In this document: one piece after another, positions 48,160 through 64,000 of the stretch | Position numbering within the stretch: position 1 is the first letter of the stretch | Layout: every line of letters starts with the position of its first letter | Source: Paralichthys olivaceus | Taxonomy: Eukaryota > Chordata > Actinopteri > Pleuronectiformes > Paralichthyidae | Assembly (NCBI RefSeq): GCF_024713975.1 | Contig: NC_091102.1 | Location: forward strand, 20,681,001 to 20,745,000 | Reading direction: 5' to 3' | Length of the DNA stretch: 64,000 nucleotides | Notes under the pieces: generated by a model | What the model was told of the DNA's origin: nothing | The model's input: only the letters and a program-made list of their open reading frames with translations | Databases searched by the model: none | Translations under genes and position numbers: made by a program

Positions 48160-48258
48160 TGTTCTGATGGGAGTTGAGTTCTCAAACTGAGGTGCGGCTG
48201 CACATAAGAGGGACCAACAGGTGTCGCATCTGTCTGTAGACCTTCTCTCCAGCACACA
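48160..48258 (+). promoter_or_regulatory. Gene C core promoter and non-coding exon 1
   Basis: ATGGGAGTTG (48167-48176, shared with A), CTCAAACTGAGGTGCGGC (48181-48198, shared with B), a TATA-like CATAAG (48203-48208) and a probable exon 1 ending GCACACA|GTAAGT (48258/48259). This copy carries both shared elements. Confidence 0.6.
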
Positions 48259-48386
48259 GTAAGTTCTCCTCTGACTCTCTGCTGATGATCTGTGCTCTGC
48301 AAGTTCCTGGACTCTGTGTGTATATTGAAATGCAAACGGCTTTTTCTTTCATTTTTAGGATCTGTACTTTTGTCTGAAGATTCAAA

Positions 48387-49097
48387 ATGTACGGACACAA
48401 CCAAGGTAAACATATACTTTCAAATAATCTATAATGAACTTGACAATAACTTTTGCAAATCATTTATGTAAAGCTTATTCCTCACTCCTTCTGATGTTTA
48501 GGAAACCAGTACCCCCCTGGCTACCCAAACAACCATCAACAGATGCCAGGGGGTTACCCACAATATCCTCCAGGCAGCGTCCCACCACCAAACTACCCTT
48601 CTCAGCCCCACGGTCCACACGGAGGCCAACCCGGATATGGGCCTGGGCCTGGTTATGGGCCTGGGCCTGGTTATGGCCAAGGGCACGGATACGGACAGGG
48701 CCACGGGCAGGGACATGGACCAGGCCACGGGCAGGGACATGGACAGGGCCACGGACCGGGCCACGGACAGGGCCATGGACAATGCCATGGACAGGGCCAT
48801 GGCCATGGCCAAGGGCATGGATCCGGACATGGTCATGGACATAGCCACAAGCACAAGCATGGTCACAAGCATGCCAAGTGTCACAAGAAAGGAAAGAACT
48901 GTCATGGGGTAAGATTCAACCATTTTCTCAAACACTGATTGCAGGTTTTAGATAAATTGTTCTTAAGATTTAGATTTTTCTATTAGATGCTGAGTTTTAC
49001 ATCAGTTTAAGAGGATTCAAATTTCATTGATGTGTGTTTGTGTTCTTCATCCCTGCTTTAGTCCTCCAGCAGCTCCTGCAGCAGTGACTCTGACTGA
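48387..49097 (+). CDS. Pro/Gly/His-rich protein C (PRR13-like tandem copy)
   Basis: Coding exons 48387-48405 (MYGHNQ + 1 nt), 48502-48908, and 49062-49097 (TGA stop); 153 aa. The N-terminal third is Pro/Tyr/Gln-rich ([30 protein letters not shown]), then GYGPGP and [10 protein letters not shown] repeats, then [23 protein letters not shown]-type basic His sequence and the tail [11 protein letters not shown]. The Pro-rich start, the HK-rich basic stretch and the Ser-Asp tail are the same order as mammalian PRR13, making this the copy closest to an ancestral form. No signal peptide or membrane segment. AATAAA at 49435-49440. Function unknown. Confidence 0.8.
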
Positions 49098-49440
49098 TAA
49101 AGATCCGTTGAGGGAAAGAGGGGAGGCACAGACCTTCATTCTTTGACCAGATACGATGATCAACATTTTACTGCCCAAATGTTTTTGAAAATGGATTTGT
49201 ATTTAAAAGAAAAAGTCATAATAATCAGGTTTCTGTGAAAATGTATTATATGAAAAAAAAACATTTAACTTTAAAAAACATTTTCATAATTTCATAACAT
49301 TGGTGTAACATTCCAGACATTATTGCATCTATGATTGTTTTTGAGTGATTACTGTGTGTGATAAATAGCAGTAAAGAAAAGTGAAGTGTCTTGCCTTTTC
49401 ATTTAGTTTTGTCTCACTTTTTCTCGTCATATAATAAAAA

Positions 49441-49980
49441 ACTGTGCAGTATTTGTGGACAAAGTAAATTTTCATTGTTAATACTTTCGACACAAGACAT
49501 ACTCTCTGATATTACTGCTCAACCACCACTGTTGCTACAACTACTACAACAACAACTACTACTGCTAATAATAATAATAATTAATTTATACAGCACTTTT
49601 AGCAATGCTCAAATACACTTTTATAACTAATAACCAGACATATATAATGCAATAATAGCCTGTGTTCTTTCACTTTTGATTACCTAATGCTACGTGTTAA
49701 CAAATTATATATGTAGGAAAACTAACTTTTTTTTTTCTTCTGAATTTGGAAAAGAAGGAAATTATAAATAAATATTATTAATTCTCTGGTTCCACATTGT
49801 AAAACCACCAGACACAGTACTTCTCCCCGACAGTAGAGGGCAGTGTCGCACAAACACAGTGCTGGCTCAGCCCTCCTGGGGCGTCATCCTCACTGACCAA
49901 TCAGAGGTAGCTTGTCTCCTCTACCAGGAAGTAAAGGCTTGAGTGGAGAGGGCAGTGAACGAGTTGTGTCCTATTGAGCA
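49441..49980. other. Spacer, gene C to HIBCH, with HIBCH proximal promoter
   Basis: Short AAT/ATT microsatellite-like tract at about 49565-49585. Next to HIBCH a CCAAT box (GACCAATCAGAG, 49897-49901) lies about 115 bp before the ATG, within a more GC-rich stretch. No other gene seen. Confidence 0.5.
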
Positions 49981-50014
49981 GCTTCTGTGGACACGAGACG
50001 AGAGACAGACCAGA

Positions 50015-64000
<13,986 letters not shown>

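Overview
This 64-kb window is nuclear DNA from a ray-finned (teleost) fish. All the main genes are split by canonical GT...AG introns and are vertebrate orthologues. The introns and spacers carry repeats typical of teleosts: hAT-like non-autonomous transposons, a tRNA-derived SINE, LINE 3' tails ending in 'AATAAA + ATCT' or TAGA tracts, CA/TA/TAGA microsatellites, and a dispersed repeat containing AGGTCA. I rebuilt the genes by hand from homology, splice sites and phase. Where the window holds a whole gene, the coding lengths come out as exact multiples of three.

Layout, left to right: (1) the 3' part of USP37 (+, about 344-8919), with the complete catalytic core and three ubiquitin-interacting motifs; (2) YBEY (-, 10845-12864), an RNase-like metalloprotein, convergent with USP37; (3) a GC-rich divergent promoter (about 12865-13640) shared by YBEY and MCM3AP; (4) MCM3AP/GANP (+, 13640-28755, 28 coding exons, 2271 aa), with an expanded 10 x 19-aa FG-repeat array; (5) LSS, lanosterol synthase (+, 29587-40599, 22 coding exons, 735 aa), behind a promoter with three inverted CCAAT boxes; (6) three tandem small genes (A 43257-44094, B 45696-47196, C 48387-49097) encoding unusual His/Gly-rich proteins, all with the same exon plan and the same CH..GK..CHG + Ser/Asp tail; (7) the 5' half of HIBCH (+, from 50015, running off the right edge), with a 7.7-kb intron.

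YBEY-MCM3AP-LSS is the same order and orientation as in the human 21q22.3 block, whereas human USP37 and HIBCH lie on 2q, so this window joins two segments that are separate in human. The conserved genes do unrelated housekeeping jobs: deubiquitination and cell cycle, mitochondrial RNA maturation, mRNA export, sterol synthesis, valine catabolism. The part that looks least described is the three-gene His-rich cluster between LSS and HIBCH. It appears to be a lineage-specific tandem expansion resembling PRR13, with evolving metal-binding-type repeats, no signal peptide, and promoter elements shared between copies. No virus, CRISPR array or bacterial feature was seen.
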